DNA from: JAXHUH01 sp034211175
Lineage (GTDB): Bacteria; Actinomycetota; Acidimicrobiia; Acidimicrobiales; CAIXPF01
Assembly (NCBI GenBank): GCA_034211175.1
Contig: JAXHUH010000324.1
Location: forward strand, 1-13,243
Length of the DNA: 13,243 nucleotides
Direction: 5' to 3'
The stretch's first letter is position 1; every line of letters begins with the position of its first letter. A model generated the notes under the pieces. The model ran no database searches, was not told the DNA's origin, and saw only the letters and a program-made list of their open reading frames with translations. Position numbers and translations under genes: made by a program. Of the stretch, positions 1-6,668 are shown in pieces.

Positions 1-37
1 CCGACGACCATCCGTAGCACTCTGCGCGGTCCAGAAC
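1..37 (-). repeat. Truncated copy (unit B) of the 52-bp palindromic intergenic repeat
   Basis: On the minus strand this begins GTTCTGGACC at 37 and continues for 19 bases (17-35) identical to unit A at 81-99. It then diverges slightly and runs off the window edge, so the closing arm (expected to end CCAGTTCGG) cannot be seen. It starts 64 bases after unit A, separated from it by 12 bases (38-49). Assignment rests on the identical first half and the tandem placement. Confidence 0.6.
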
Positions 38-49
38 GACAACACACAC

Positions 50-101
50 CCGAACTGGACCCCACCAACGACCGCCCGTGGCACTCTGCGCGGTCCAGAT
101 C
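50..101 (-). repeat. 52-bp palindromic intergenic repeat, unit A, downstream of the luciferase-like gene
   Basis: Read on the minus strand, the unit opens GATCTGGACC (101 to 92) and closes GGTCCAGTTCGG (61 to 50). CTGGACC (98-92) pairs with GGTCCAG (61-55). An inner CCAC/GTGG pair sits nearer the loop. The unit is 52 bases long and starts 15 bases after the stop of the minus-strand oxidoreductase, in that gene's sense orientation. Length, outer frame and position match the two units after the HD-hydrolase gene (6215-6328), although the interior stem sequence differs. There is no T-tract, so it is not a textbook intrinsic terminator. Confidence 0.65.
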
Positions 102-116
102 GGGGTGAGTGGGGGG

Positions 117-1217
117 TCAGGGCGTGGGGTGGAGGGCGGGGAGGATCTCGGCGGCGCCCTCCAGCGTCTCCCGGAGGCCGTCGGCCATCGTGTTGTCGGG
201 CCGGCGGACCGCGGCGAGGTTGCAGCTCACGCCGTCGAAGCCGAGATCGAGGACGGCCCGGAGCTGCTCGGCGCACTCGGCCGGCGTCCCGGCCACCGCG
301 AACGCCGTCGCCAGGTCGTCGTCGATCAGCTCGTCGAGCTCCGGCGGGTCGTAGCGGTCGTGGTCGAAGTACCAGCCGGTCGCCCGCTCGAGCGCCTCGG
401 CGATCGCCGCCCGGCGCTCCGGTGCCACCTCGGGCCCGCGGTCTCCGACGAGAGGCAGGTAGTGCGCCGCGTAGCGCTTCACGCTGGAGCGGGCCGCGGC
501 ACCGTCGGAGGACACGCACAGCGTGACCCGGGGCAGCACCTGGACCTCGGACGGGTCACGGTCGACCCGGGCCGCACCCTCGGCGAGCCACGCCCGGTAC
601 TGGTCGGCCATGGCCCGGTCGATGTGGCGGGCGCCGACGAGCGCGATGTCGGCGAGCTCGCCGGCGAGGCGCATCACCGCCGGGCTCCGGGTGCCGATGG
701 CGATCGGGACCGGGTGGTCCGGCGGCTCGACCAGCTTCGACGCACTCAGCGACGTGGTCTCCCCCTCGAACGTCACCTCCTCGCCACGGAGCAGGCCGCG
801 CATCACGATCAGCGACTCGCGCAGCGTGCGCACCGGCCGGGGGTAGTCGATGCCGAGCGGCTCGAGCCCGGCGCCGACGCCGATGCCGCAGAACGCCCGA
901 CCGCCGGACACGTCGGCCAACGTGGCCAGCGCACCGGCGTGCACCGCCGGATGGCGGGTGTAGGGGTTGGTGACCATGCTGCCGATGGCGATGCGGCTCG
1001 TGGCCGACGCGCACAGCGCTTCGAGCACGTAGCAGTCGGGCCACAGCACCACGTCGGAGATCCCGAGCCGGTCGAAGCCGACCCGCTCGGCCAGCACCGC
1101 CAGCGCGACGACGTCGCCCGCCGACATGCCCGGCGTGATCTCGGCCTCGAACACCGGGCGTCGCCCGCCGCGCCCTCCCCGATCGCTCGCCTGCACCGTC
1201 CCGTTCGTCGCGCTCAT
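117..1217 (-). CDS. LLM-class (luciferase-like, probably F420-dependent) oxidoreductase
   Basis: The product is a 366-residue member of the bacterial luciferase-like monooxygenase / F420-dependent oxidoreductase superfamily, a soluble TIM-barrel enzyme. Family features are visible in order: an early AERVGFDRLGISD segment (strand 1/helix 1), then RIAIGSMVTNPYTRHPAV, then GRAFCGIGVGAG, then a late segment with AGTPAECAEQLRAVLDLGFDGVSCN, the usual C-terminal barrel signature. These enzymes use F420 or FMN; F420 is favoured here only because of the likely actinobacterial host. The substrate is unknown. The start is uncertain: ATG at 1217 is chosen because the conserved domain begins about 20 residues later. 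In-frame ATGs at 1229 and 1256 would add only an Arg/Pro-rich stub. No clear ribosome site is seen for any of them. The gene is divergent from the CoA-transferase, which may mean shared pathway or regulation. Confidence 0.88.
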   Translation of the reverse strand: MSATNGTVQASDRGGRGGRRPVFEAEITPGMSAGDVVALAVLAERVGFDRLGISDVVLWPDCYVLEALCASATSRIAIGSMVTNPYTRHPAVHAGALATLADVSGGRAFCGIGVGAGLEPLGIDYPRPVRTLRESLIVMRGLLRGEEVTFEGETTSLSASKLVEPPDHPVPIAIGTRSPAVMRLAGELADIALVGARHIDRAMADQYRAWLAEGAARVDRDPSEVQVLPRVTLCVSSDGAAARSSVKRYAAHYLPLVGDRGPEVAPERRAAIAEALERATGWYFDHDRYDPPELDELIDDDLATAFAVAGTPAECAEQLRAVLDLGFDGVSCNLAAVRRPDNTMADGLRETLEGAAEILPALHPTP

Positions 1218-1285
1218 CGGCACGAGCATGGGCCATGGCCGCCGCCCGCGCCGCACCGGCCGGGCGCCGCCGGCCCGCCGGGTGC

Positions 1286-1290
1286 AAGGG
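1286..1290 (+). promoter_or_regulatory. Ribosome binding site deciding the CoA-transferase start
   Basis: AAGGG lies 7 bases before ATG 1298, followed by a further purine-rich TGAGGAG abutting the start. It favours 1298 over the in-frame ATG at 1235, which has no such site. Confidence 0.6.
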
Positions 1291-1297
1291 TGAGGAG

Positions 1298-2503
1298 ATG
1301 ACCGAACCCCCGAGCGGCGGGGCGCTGAGCGGCTACCGCGTGATCGACCTCACCACCGTGCTGATGGGGCCGTTGGCGACGCGGGCGCTCGGCGACCACG
1401 GCGCCGACGTGATCCGGGTCGAGCCCGTCCGGGGCGACGACAGCCGCCGCGGCGAGCCGGCCCGCCACCCGGGGATGAGCGCCATGGTCCTCACGATGCA
1501 GCGCAACAAGCGGTCCGTGGCGCTCGACCTCAAGGACGTGGCGGGCCGCGAGGTGATGGCCCGGCTCGTGGCCTCGGCCGACGTCCTCGTCACCAACGTC
1601 CGCCGTGCCGCGCTCGAGCGCCTCGGGCTCGACGCCGCCACCACCCGGGCCGCGAACCCCCGGCTCGTGCACTGCGTGGCCAACGGGTACGGCCCCGACG
1701 GGCCCTACGCGGACCGTCCGGCGTACGACGACGCGATCCAGGCGGCGTCGGGGCTGGCGTCGCTCGTCGGCGAGGTGACCGGCGAACCCGCCTTCGTCCC
1801 AACCGTGGTCGTCGACAAGGTCGCCGGGCTCACGATCGTGCAGGCCGTCATCGCCGCACTCCTGCATCGGGAGCGCACCGGCGAGGGCCAGGCCATCGAG
1901 GTCCCGATGTTCGAGACGATGGCCGCGTTCAACCTCGTCGAGCACCTCCAGGGCCACGCGTTCGAGCCACCGGTCGGCGACATCGGCTACCGCCGCCTCC
2001 TCACCGGCGCCCGCCGCCCGTACCGCAGCGCCGACGGATGGGTGTGCCTGCTGCCCTACAACGACAACCACTGGCGGGCGTTCCTCGCGGCGATCGGTCG
2101 GCCCGAGCTGGTCGACGACCCCCGCTTCGCGACCCACAACGCCCGCATCACCCACGTCGAGGAGACCTACGGGTTGCTCGCCGAGGTCGCGCCGTCGCGC
2201 ACGACCGCCGCCTGGCTGGAGCTGTGCGACCGCATCGCGGTGCCGGCCGCCGAGGTGCGTTCCCTCGCCGAGCTCGTCGAGGACCCCCACCTGCGGGCCG
2301 TCGGGCTGGTGGGCGAGGTCGAGCACCCGACCGAGGGCACGTACCGCGTCGTCGCCGACCCCGTGCACTACGAGCGCTCCCCCACCGCGCTGCGCCGCCA
2401 CGCGCCCCGACTCGGTGAGCACACCGCCGAGGTGCTCACCGACCTCGGCTACACGCCCGAGCAGGTCCGTGGCCTGATCGAGCGGGGCACCGCCGCGGGC
2501 TGA
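1298..2503 (+). CDS. CaiB/BaiF-type class III CoA-transferase
   Basis: A 401-residue family III CoA-transferase, which moves CoA between acyl-CoA and a free carboxylic acid through an aspartyl-CoA thioester. Visible landmarks: N-terminal YRVIDLTTVLMGPLATRALGDHGADVIRVE (nucleotide-side Rossmann part, residues about 13-42), NKRSVALDL (about 70-78), and a GYGPDGPYADRPAYDDAIQA segment in which Asp144 sits where the catalytic aspartate is found in this family. Length is typical for the family. The substrate cannot be read from sequence; frc, caiB, baiF and racemase (AMACR) relatives share the same fold. Start: ATG at 1298 is preceded by AAGGG with a 7-base spacer. An upstream in-frame ATG at 1235 would add an Ala/Arg-rich extension unlike the family and is rejected. 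Convergent with proB, with a 17-base gap. Confidence 0.93.
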   Translation: MTEPPSGGALSGYRVIDLTTVLMGPLATRALGDHGADVIRVEPVRGDDSRRGEPARHPGMSAMVLTMQRNKRSVALDLKDVAGREVMARLVASADVLVTNVRRAALERLGLDAATTRAANPRLVHCVANGYGPDGPYADRPAYDDAIQAASGLASLVGEVTGEPAFVPTVVVDKVAGLTIVQAVIAALLHRERTGEGQAIEVPMFETMAAFNLVEHLQGHAFEPPVGDIGYRRLLTGARRPYRSADGWVCLLPYNDNHWRAFLAAIGRPELVDDPRFATHNARITHVEETYGLLAEVAPSRTTAAWLELCDRIAVPAAEVRSLAELVEDPHLRAVGLVGEVEHPTEGTYRVVADPVHYERSPTALRRHAPRLGEHTAEVLTDLGYTPEQVRGLIERGTAAG

Positions 2504-2513
2504 CCCGGCGGCG
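2491..2513. terminator. Possible bidirectional GC hairpin between CoA-transferase and proB
   Basis: CGCCGCGGG (2491-2499) can pair with CCCGGCGGCG (2504-2513) through a 4-base loop (ctga, including the CoA-transferase stop codon), with one bulged G at 2508. This gives nine GC pairs exactly in the 17-base gap between convergent genes. No T-tract follows on either strand. Palindromes are easy to find in sequence this GC-rich, so the call is tentative. Confidence 0.3.
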
Positions 2514-2520
2514 TCGGCGG

Positions 2521-3609
2521 TCAGGGCAGGAGGACGAGCTCGTCGCGGTGGATGACCTCGTCGGGGTCGGTGTCGGCCAGGCTCTCGGTGCGCTGGCCGA
2601 GCATGCGCTCCAGCTGGGAGACGTCGGCCCGGACGAGGCCCTTGGCGAAGACCGCGCCGTCCGGTCCCGCGACGTCGACCGCGTCGCCGGCGACGAACGA
2701 GCCCTTCACGCCGGTCACCCCGACCGGCAGGAGCGAACGACCGCGCTCCAGCAGCGCTCTGCGGGCGCCGTCGTCGACCGTGAGCGCGCCCGCCGCCGGG
2801 AGGGCGAAGGCGATCCACAGCCGTCGGGCGGAGAGGCGGGTGTTGCGGGGCCGCACCGCGGTGCCGACCCCGGGCACACCGAGCACCGCGTCGCCGACCA
2901 CGTCGGGCCGTGACGCGGCGGCGATCACCGTCCGCACCCCCGACCACGCCGCGATCTTCGCCGCCGCGAGCTTCGTGGCCATGCCGCCGCTGCCCCGCAC
3001 CGATCCGGCGCCGCCGGCCAGCATCTCGAGCGAGTGGTCGACGCTGGTGATCTCCTCGATCAGCGACGCCGAGTCGTCCTCACGGGGATCGGCGGTCAGG
3101 AGGCCGGGGGCGTCGGTGAGGAGGACGAGGACGTCGGCCGTGACGAGGTGGGCGACGAGCGCGGCAATCCGGTCGTTGTCGCCGAAGCGGATGGCGTCGT
3201 CGGCGACGGCGTCGTTCTCGTTGATCACCGGCACGACGCCGAGCTCGAGGAGCCGTTCGATGCAGCCGCGGGCGTGGAGGTACTGGCTGCGCTCGAAGAA
3301 GTCCATGGGCGACAGCAGCAGCTGGCCGGACACGAGGCCGTGGGCGGCGAGCAGACGGTCGTAGATGGCCATCAGGTGGATCTGGCCGACCGCCGAGATC
3401 GCCTGGAGCGTCACCGGGTCACGGGGGCGCTCCCCCAGCGTGAGCGCCGGCACGCCGGCGCTGATCGCCCCGGAGGTCACGAGCACGACCTGGTGGTGCT
3501 CGGCCCGGAGCGCGGCGATCTCCGCACACAGCTTGGCCATCGGGGCCTCGGTGAGGGCTCCGGAGGCGTCGGTGATCGACGACGTGCCGATCTTGACCAC
3601 GATCCGCAT
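2521..3609 (-). CDS. proB: Glutamate 5-kinase (proline biosynthesis), with PUA domain
   Basis: A 362-residue enzyme that phosphorylates glutamate to glutamate 5-phosphate, the first step of proline synthesis. The amino-acid-kinase domain shows MRIVVKIGTSS at the N-terminus (Lys6 and the glycine loop), VTSGAISAG (about 44-52), INENDAV (about 129-135), FGDND (142-146, nucleotide/substrate loop) and GGMATK (208-213). A C-terminal PUA domain follows (about 272-355), as in the full-length bacterial enzyme. Start: ATG 3609 is preceded by GGAG with an 8-base spacer and gives the usual family N-terminus. An in-frame GTG at 3618 overlaps the obg stop (GTGA) and is the alternative, adding three residues. 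Directly downstream of obg, so co-transcribed and probably translationally coupled. proA does not follow it; the next gene is convergent. Confidence 0.96.
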   Translation of the reverse strand: MRIVVKIGTSSITDASGALTEAPMAKLCAEIAALRAEHHQVVLVTSGAISAGVPALTLGERPRDPVTLQAISAVGQIHLMAIYDRLLAAHGLVSGQLLLSPMDFFERSQYLHARGCIERLLELGVVPVINENDAVADDAIRFGDNDRIAALVAHLVTADVLVLLTDAPGLLTADPREDDSASLIEEITSVDHSLEMLAGGAGSVRGSGGMATKLAAAKIAAWSGVRTVIAAASRPDVVGDAVLGVPGVGTAVRPRNTRLSARRLWIAFALPAAGALTVDDGARRALLERGRSLLPVGVTGVKGSFVAGDAVDVAGPDGAVFAKGLVRADVSQLERMLGQRTESLADTDPDEVIHRDELVLLP

Positions 3610-3614
3610 GGGCG

Positions 3615-4919
3615 TCACTCCGCCAGGTGGGCCTCGTCATCGGACACGTACTCGAAGGCGAAGTCGCCGATGCGGACCTCGTCGCCGGTCTTCGCGCCGG
3701 CGCGGTCGAGCGCCTTGTTCACGCCGAGGCGCTCCAGGCGGTTGCGGGCGTAGTCGAGGGCGTCCGCGTTGGTCAGGTCGGACAGGGCGATCGCCCGGTG
3801 GGCGGCCCGGCCGTGGACGAGGAACGCGCCGTCGTCGGCCCGGCTGATCGACACGCCCTCGGGCGCCGGCCGGTGCACCACGAAGCCCTCGTCCTCGGGC
3901 TCGGCGTCGCGGGCCTCCCGCACGAGCTCGGCCATGCGCCCGACCAGCTCCCCGAGCCCGTCGCCGGTCACCGACGAGATGCGCAGGCCGTCGAAGTCGT
4001 CGAAGCGGGGGGCGAGGTTGCCCTCCAGGTCGGCCCGTGAACCCACGACGAGCCGTCCGCGCTCGAGGAGGTCGGGCTGGTAGCGCCCGAGCTCGGCCAG
4101 CAGGATCTCCTCCTGCTCGCGGGGTGATCGCCCGTCGAGCGGCGCCAGGTCGCACAGGATCACCAGGACCCGGGCCCGTTCGACGTGGCGGAGGAACTGG
4201 TGGCCGAGCCCCTTGCCCTCGCTCGCGCCCTCGATCAGCCCGGGGATGTCGGCCACGACCATCTCGACGCCGTCGTCGGTGCGCACGACCCCGAGGTTCG
4301 GTTCGAGCGTCGTGAACGGGTAGTCGGCAATCTTCGGGCGGGCCCGGGAGATGCGGCTGATCAGCGTCGACTTGCCGACGTTGGGGAACCCGACGAGGGC
4401 GACGTCGGCCAGCAGCTTCAGCTCGAGCCGCAGCCAGTGCTCCTCGCCGTGCTCGCCCTGCTCGGCGAACGACGGGGCCCTGCGGCGGTTGGACAGGAAG
4501 CGGGCGTTGCCCCGACCGCCGACACCACCGTGGGCGGCCAGCCAGCGGTCGCCGTGGGTCACAAGGTCGGCCAGCACCTCACCGTCGCGGTCGCGCACGA
4601 CGGTGCCCTCGGGCATGGCGACCTCGAGGTCGCCGCCGTCGGCCCCGTTCTTCTTCTTGCCCTGGCCGTGGGTGCCGTGACCGGCCCGACGGTGGGGGTG
4701 GTCCCGGAACGCGAGGAGCGACGCCACATTGCGGTCGGCGACGAACCACACGTCACCGCCCCGGCCGCCGTCGCCGCCGTCGGGCCCGCCCTTCGGCGTG
4801 TGGGCCTCGCGCCGGAACGACACGGCACCGGCGCCGCCGTCGCCGCCCTGGGCGCAGATGGCGCACTCGTCGACGAACTGGGAGGAGCGGCTACCGCTCG
4901 AGGAGGTGGGACCAGACAC
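3615..4919 (-). CDS. obg: Obg/CgtA family ribosome-assembly GTPase
   Basis: A 434-residue Obg GTPase, involved in late large-subunit assembly and stress/growth control. Domains in order: glycine-rich Obg fold (QFVDE, then FRREAHTPKGGPDGGDGGRGGD, residues about 14-165); G domain with P-loop GFPNVGKST (177-185), switch I PFTTLEPNLG, G3 DIPG (224-227) and the Obg switch II EGASEGKGLGHQF; C-terminal OCT domain (about 345-430). The G4 position reads SRAD (294-297) instead of the usual NKxD, keeping the guanine-specifying Asp; see findings. Start: GTG 4919 is chosen because a TATCCT -10 box lies exactly 7 bases before it, no Shine-Dalgarno is present, and the family domain begins about 13 residues in. 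TTG codons at 4961 and 4937 are in frame but unsupported. Upstream of proB with a 5-base gap. Confidence 0.96.
   Translation of the reverse strand: MSGPTSSSGSRSSQFVDECAICAQGGDGGAGAVSFRREAHTPKGGPDGGDGGRGGDVWFVADRNVASLLAFRDHPHRRAGHGTHGQGKKKNGADGGDLEVAMPEGTVVRDRDGEVLADLVTHGDRWLAAHGGVGGRGNARFLSNRRRAPSFAEQGEHGEEHWLRLELKLLADVALVGFPNVGKSTLISRISRARPKIADYPFTTLEPNLGVVRTDDGVEMVVADIPGLIEGASEGKGLGHQFLRHVERARVLVILCDLAPLDGRSPREQEEILLAELGRYQPDLLERGRLVVGSRADLEGNLAPRFDDFDGLRISSVTGDGLGELVGRMAELVREARDAEPEDEGFVVHRPAPEGVSISRADDGAFLVHGRAAHRAIALSDLTNADALDYARNRLERLGVNKALDRAGAKTGDEVRIGDFAFEYVSDDEAHLAE
3618..3621 (-). promoter_or_regulatory. Ribosome binding site for proB, inside the obg terminus
   Basis: Read on the minus strand, GGAG is followed by TGACGCCC (which contains the obg stop TGA) and then ATG 3609. 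The 8-base spacer favours ATG 3609 over GTG 3618, and the overlap with the obg stop suggests coupling. Confidence 0.5.
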
Positions 4920-4926
4920 TGGAGCG

Positions 4927-4932
4927 AGGATA
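4927..4932 (-). promoter_or_regulatory. Candidate -10 box of a leaderless obg promoter
   Basis: On the minus strand TATCCT (fits TAnnnT) ends 7 bases before GTG 4919. That spacing would put the transcription start on the G of the start codon, so a leaderless mRNA. No convincing -35 is present 16-18 bases upstream. Confidence 0.45.
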
Positions 4933-5002
4933 GGCAACCGGAGCCACCCAGCCGGCAGCAAGGCCCGACGAGGCGCCGATCAGAACAGGGCGCGGCCGTG
5001 AG

Positions 5003-5008
5003 TACCCT
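5003..5008 (+). promoter_or_regulatory. Candidate -10 box of a leaderless promoter for the HD hydrolase
   Basis: TACCCT (fits TAnnnT) ends 7 bases before GTG 5016, the spacing expected for transcription starting at the codon itself. It mirrors the arrangement at divergent obg; the two -10 boxes are 70 bases apart. No recognisable -35 is seen. Confidence 0.4.
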
Positions 5009-5015
5009 TGGGCGT

Positions 5016-6203
5016 GTGGACGAGACGGCTGACGACGGAGACGTCGGCGACCTGCCGGAGCTGGAGCCGACGCAGCTGACCGAACGTGCCCGCACGTGGG
5101 CGGCGACGATGGCCGGCTACGACCGCGCCGACCTGGAGGTCGTCACCGCGCACGCCGACAGCCGGGCCGAGCTGCCCGGGGTGGGCATCCGCCGCCGCGA
5201 GCAGCGCGAGGAGCTGGAGGACCTGACCCTCGCCCCGGGCGCGACCCGGGCGACCGGGGCCGGCAACCGGGCGCTGGCCGAGGAGCCCGACGCCCAGCGG
5301 ACGTGCTTCGAGCGCGACCGCGACCGCATCCTCCACTCGACCGCGTTCCGCCGCCTGTCCGGCAAGACCCAGGTGTTCGTCTTCCCCGACGACCACCAGC
5401 GCACCCGCCTCACCCACGCGCTCGAGGTCGCGCAGGTCGCCCGCAGCATCTCCCGGGCCATCGGCCTGAACGGCGCCCTGACCGAGGCGATCGCCATCGG
5501 CCACGACTGCGGCCACGGGCCCGGCGGCCACGCCAGCGAGGACGCCCTCCACCCGTACGTGGAGGAGGGCTACGACCACGCCATCTGGGGCGCGAACGTC
5601 GTGCTCGAACCGCTCAACCTGTGCCGCGAGACCCTCGACGGGATCCGCAACCACTCGTGGTCCCTCCCCGCGCCGGCGACGCCGGAGGGTGAGGTCGTCA
5701 GCTGGGCCGACCGCATCGCCTACGTGTGCCACGACTTCGAGGACGCCGTCTCCGCCGGAGTCGTCTCCCCCGACGACCTGCCGCCGCTCGTGCGCGACCG
5801 CTGCGGAACGACGCGGCGCAGCCAGCTGGCGGCGTTCATCGTCGCGGTGTGCGACGCCGTCGAGGCCACCGGTCGGATCGGCATGCTCGAACCGATGGCC
5901 GAGGCACTCGGTGCGTTCCGCCGGTTCAACTACGAGGAGATCTACCTGCGGCCGGCGTCGGTCGAGCAGGGCGAGTCCGTGGTGAAGCTCCTGCGGACCC
6001 TGGTCGAGGCGTACGGTTCCGAGCCGTCGCTGCTCCCGCCCGAGCGCAACGCCGCCACCCTGGCGCCGGGCAGCACCGAGGCGCTGCGCGCCGCGGTCAC
6101 CTATGTCGGCGGCATGACCGACCGCTTCGCGTGCGCCCAGGCCGTGCAGCACCTCGGCTACGACCGCGACGCACTCCCCCGCGGCATCGACCTGCTCTCC
6201 TGA
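5016..6203 (+). CDS. dGTPase-like HD-domain deoxynucleotide triphosphohydrolase
   Basis: A 395-residue Dgt-like protein. The family removes triphosphate from dNTPs, giving deoxynucleosides. The N-terminal signature FERDRDRILHSTAFRRLSGK is followed by TRLTHALEVAQVARSISR (metal His134), AIGHDCGHGPGGHASEDAL (His163-Asp164 pair, the HD motif) and SWADRIAYVCHDFEDA (Asp232). All four expected metal ligands are therefore present. Substrate preference and allosteric behaviour cannot be predicted. Start: GTG 5016 fits a leaderless message. GTG 4998, with AGGG seven bases upstream, is a reasonable alternative adding six residues. The frame stays open far upstream (to 4185), but that part lies antisense to obg and is not protein-like. 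The gene is divergent from obg and convergent with rpmA, splitting the usual rpmA-obg pair. Confidence 0.93.
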   Translation: MDETADDGDVGDLPELEPTQLTERARTWAATMAGYDRADLEVVTAHADSRAELPGVGIRRREQREELEDLTLAPGATRATGAGNRALAEEPDAQRTCFERDRDRILHSTAFRRLSGKTQVFVFPDDHQRTRLTHALEVAQVARSISRAIGLNGALTEAIAIGHDCGHGPGGHASEDALHPYVEEGYDHAIWGANVVLEPLNLCRETLDGIRNHSWSLPAPATPEGEVVSWADRIAYVCHDFEDAVSAGVVSPDDLPPLVRDRCGTTRRSQLAAFIVAVCDAVEATGRIGMLEPMAEALGAFRRFNYEEIYLRPASVEQGESVVKLLRTLVEAYGSEPSLLPPERNAATLAPGSTEALRAAVTYVGGMTDRFACAQAVQHLGYDRDALPRGIDLLS

Positions 6204-6214
6204 GCACCGAACCG

Positions 6215-6266
6215 GTTCTGGTCTACCGATCGGCGCGGTGAGCGCGAGATCGGTAGACCAGTTCGG
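6215..6266 (+). repeat. 52-bp palindromic intergenic repeat, unit 1, downstream of the HD hydrolase
   Basis: The unit opens GTTCTGGTCTACCGATC (6215-6231) and closes GATCGGTAGACCAG plus TTCGG (6248-6266). Fourteen bases pair perfectly (6218-6231 with 6248-6261). The 16-base apex contains GCGC-ggtga-GCGC, able to form a further four pairs. It begins 11 bases after the hydrolase stop, in sense orientation. There is no following T-tract, so a terminator role would be unusual. It is the best conserved palindrome in the window. Confidence 0.8.
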
Positions 6267-6276
6267 ACATGGCGGT

Positions 6277-6328
6277 GTTCTGGTCTACCGATCTGCGGCG
6301 TGGACGCGTGATCGGTAGGCCAGTTCGG
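6277..6328 (+). repeat. 52-bp palindromic intergenic repeat, unit 2, tandem to unit 1
   Basis: The same 17 bases open the unit (6277-6293), and it closes GATCGGTAGGCCAG plus TTCGG (6310-6328). The spacing from unit 1 is 62 bases, with a 10-base spacer. One arm base differs (A to G), which keeps pairing in RNA as a G-U wobble. The apex sequence differs from unit 1 but still offers a small hairpin (GCG-tgga-CGC). Preserved pairing despite changed sequence suggests the fold matters. Confidence 0.8.
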
Positions 6329-6353
6329 CGGGTCGGTCCGGAGCGCGCGAAAC

Positions 6354-6376
6354 GGCGGCCTCGTTGCGAGGCCGCC
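6354..6376 (-). terminator. Intrinsic terminator of rplU-rpmA
   Basis: GGCGGCCTCG and CGAGGCCGCC form a perfect 10-bp stem with a 3-base loop, 31 bases past the rpmA stop. On the minus strand it is followed by GTTTCGCG, a short T-run. Because the stem is symmetric it could also stop transcription arriving from the plus strand, where no T-run follows. Confidence 0.7.
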
Positions 6377-6406
6377 GGACGCGTGTGGTGCCCCGGAGGG
6401 CGGTGA

Positions 6407-6664
6407 TCAGTCGGTCGACGGGATGATGTCGACCAGCTTGCGTCCCTTGCGGGAGCCGAACTTGACCCGGCCGTCGGCAGTGGCGAACAGCGTGTCGTCG
6501 CCGCCCTTGCCGACGTTGTCGCCGGGATGGAACTTGGTGCCGCGCTGACGGACGATGATGGCGCCGGCAGACACCTGCGTGCCGTCGAACACCTTCACGC
6601 CGAGGCGCTTGCTCTGGGAGTCGCGGCCGTTCCTGGTGGAACCGCCGCCCTTGGTCTTGCTCAT
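6407..6664 (-). CDS. rpmA: 50S ribosomal protein L27
   Basis: An 85-residue L27, the large-subunit protein whose N-terminus reaches towards the peptidyl-transferase centre. MSKTKGGGSTRNGRDSQSKR, LGVKVFDGTQVSAGAIIVRQRGTKFHPG and the GRDTL-like GGDDTLFATADGRVKF segment are all diagnostic, and the length is normal. It begins directly with the mature-type N-terminus, so it lacks the extra cleaved N-terminal leader known from Firmicutes L27. AGGGG eight bases before the ATG can serve as the ribosome site. It starts 4 bases after the rplU stop and is therefore co-transcribed with it. Confidence 0.98.
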   Translation of the reverse strand: MSKTKGGGSTRNGRDSQSKRLGVKVFDGTQVSAGAIIVRQRGTKFHPGDNVGKGGDDTLFATADGRVKFGSRKGRKLVDIIPSTD

Positions 6665-6668
6665 CGCG

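Noticed and set aside
1214..2947. Minus-strand open frame across the CoA-transferase and the proB end
   Set aside because: Antisense shadow: Arg/Gly/Ala-rich, spans two convergent genes and shows no motif.
4185..5015. Long in-frame upstream extension of the HD-hydrolase frame
   Set aside because: It lies antisense to obg, has shadow-like composition and no homologous domain. Absence of stops is expected at this GC content.
6215..6328. CRISPR array
   Set aside because: Only two units, each a long palindrome rather than a short repeat with unique spacers, and no cas gene is present.
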